Source: an uncultured Erwinia sp. (lineage in GTDB: Bacteria > Pseudomonadota > Gammaproteobacteria > Enterobacterales > Enterobacteriaceae). Taken from it: 64,000 nt of DNA. Where the stretch lies: NCBI GenBank assembly GCA_945290265.1, contig CALYQW010000010.1:30839-94838 (forward strand), given 5' to 3'. The position numbers and the translations under genes are program-made. Shown here piece by piece: positions 63,948 through 64,000 of this stretch (position 1 is the stretch's first letter; each line of letters starts with the position of its first letter). Below the pieces are notes generated by a model that was not told where the DNA came from, did no database searches, and worked only from the letters and a program-made list of their open reading frames with translations.

Positions 63948-64000
63948 TGGCTGGGGTGCAGGGATTCGAACCCCGGAATGCTGGTATCAGAAACCAGTGC
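63948..64000 (-). tRNA. tRNA-Gln (CUG anticodon), 5' part cut by window edge
   Basis: Read on the minus strand, the last 53 bases of a tRNA end in CCCCAGCCA. The T-arm GGTTCGAATCC and the anticodon loop TTCTGAT with CUG are clear, so it decodes CAG. In E. coli a glutamine/methionine/leucine tRNA operon occupies this place next to ubiF, starting with glnX/glnV at this end. The acceptor 5' half and D-arm lie beyond the window. Confidence 0.93.

Noticed and set aside
1-64000. CRISPR arrays, insertion sequences, prophage or toxin-antitoxin genes
   Set aside because: No regularly spaced repeats, transposase, integrase or phage genes, nor paired small toxin/antitoxin genes, were seen.

Overview
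The window comes from a chromosome of an enterobacterium, most likely Erwiniaceae (Erwinia/Pantoea-like). The right third keeps the Enterobacterales core order pagP-cspE-tatE-lipA-lipB-ybeD-dacA-rlpA-mrdB-mrdA-rlmH-rsfS-nadD-holA-lptE-leuS-ybeL-gltLKJI-lnt-ybeX-ybeY-ybeZ-miaB-ubiF-tRNA-Gln. Several genes that E. coli K-12 carries in this stretch (crcB, ybeM, ybeF, cobC, hscC, rihA) are absent. The genus call is inference from family-level resemblance, not a database result.

Region 1 (1-16367, + strand) is the distal half of a Flag-2-type lateral flagellar locus: lfgD (cut by the window edge) to lfgL, lafW, lafA (flagellin), then lafB-lafC-lafD-lafE-lafF-lafS-lafT-lafU. It carries its own hook, rod, rings, filament cap, sigma-28 (LafS) and stator (LafT/LafU), so it is a second, self-contained flagellum. 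Two control points are visible: a consensus sigma-54 promoter in front of lafBCDEFSTU, and a sigma-28-like promoter with a 5' stem-loop in front of lafA. Together they fit a cascade of sigma-54 activator -> LafS -> flagellin.

Region 2 (16460-26041) is mixed accessory DNA: a DUF1543 protein, a periplasmic DsbA/ScsC-like thiol oxidoreductase, osmC, a His-rich RcnB-like protein, an SH3/NlpC-P60 lipoprotein, mmuM, a small lipoprotein, a wrecked pqqU (PQQ uptake receptor) beside an intact gcd (PQQ glucose dehydrogenase), and a PNPOx-fold protein. The dead pqqU still has an elaborate upstream region: a perfect CRP site and three TTTCNNGAAA motifs.

Region 3 (26189-38159) centres on the envelope: the complete arnBCADTEF operon for L-Ara4N modification of lipid A behind a PmrA-box-like promoter, an OprB-type carbohydrate porin, several small AT-rich-region genes including the 27-residue membrane peptide YohP, and pagP, the lipid A palmitoyltransferase. 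Both lipid A modification systems therefore lie within about 12 kb.

Region 4 (38309-64000) is housekeeping: cold-shock and Tat proteins, lipoate synthesis, the rod-shape/peptidoglycan cluster (dacA, rlpA, rodA, PBP2), ribosome and NAD factors, LPS assembly, leucyl-tRNA synthetase, the glutamate/aspartate ABC importer with a sigma-54 promoter and an NtrC-like site, the lnt-ybeX-ybeY-ybeZ-miaB group, ubiF and the start of a tRNA-Gln gene. Several genes here use TTG or GTG starts that can be fixed by Shine-Dalgarno position and by alignment with E. coli as I recall those proteins.

No CRISPR array, insertion sequence, prophage or toxin-antitoxin module was seen. The flagellar locus itself is a known type; the less described material is regulatory (lafA leader, lafW-lafA palindromes, pqqU upstream region).
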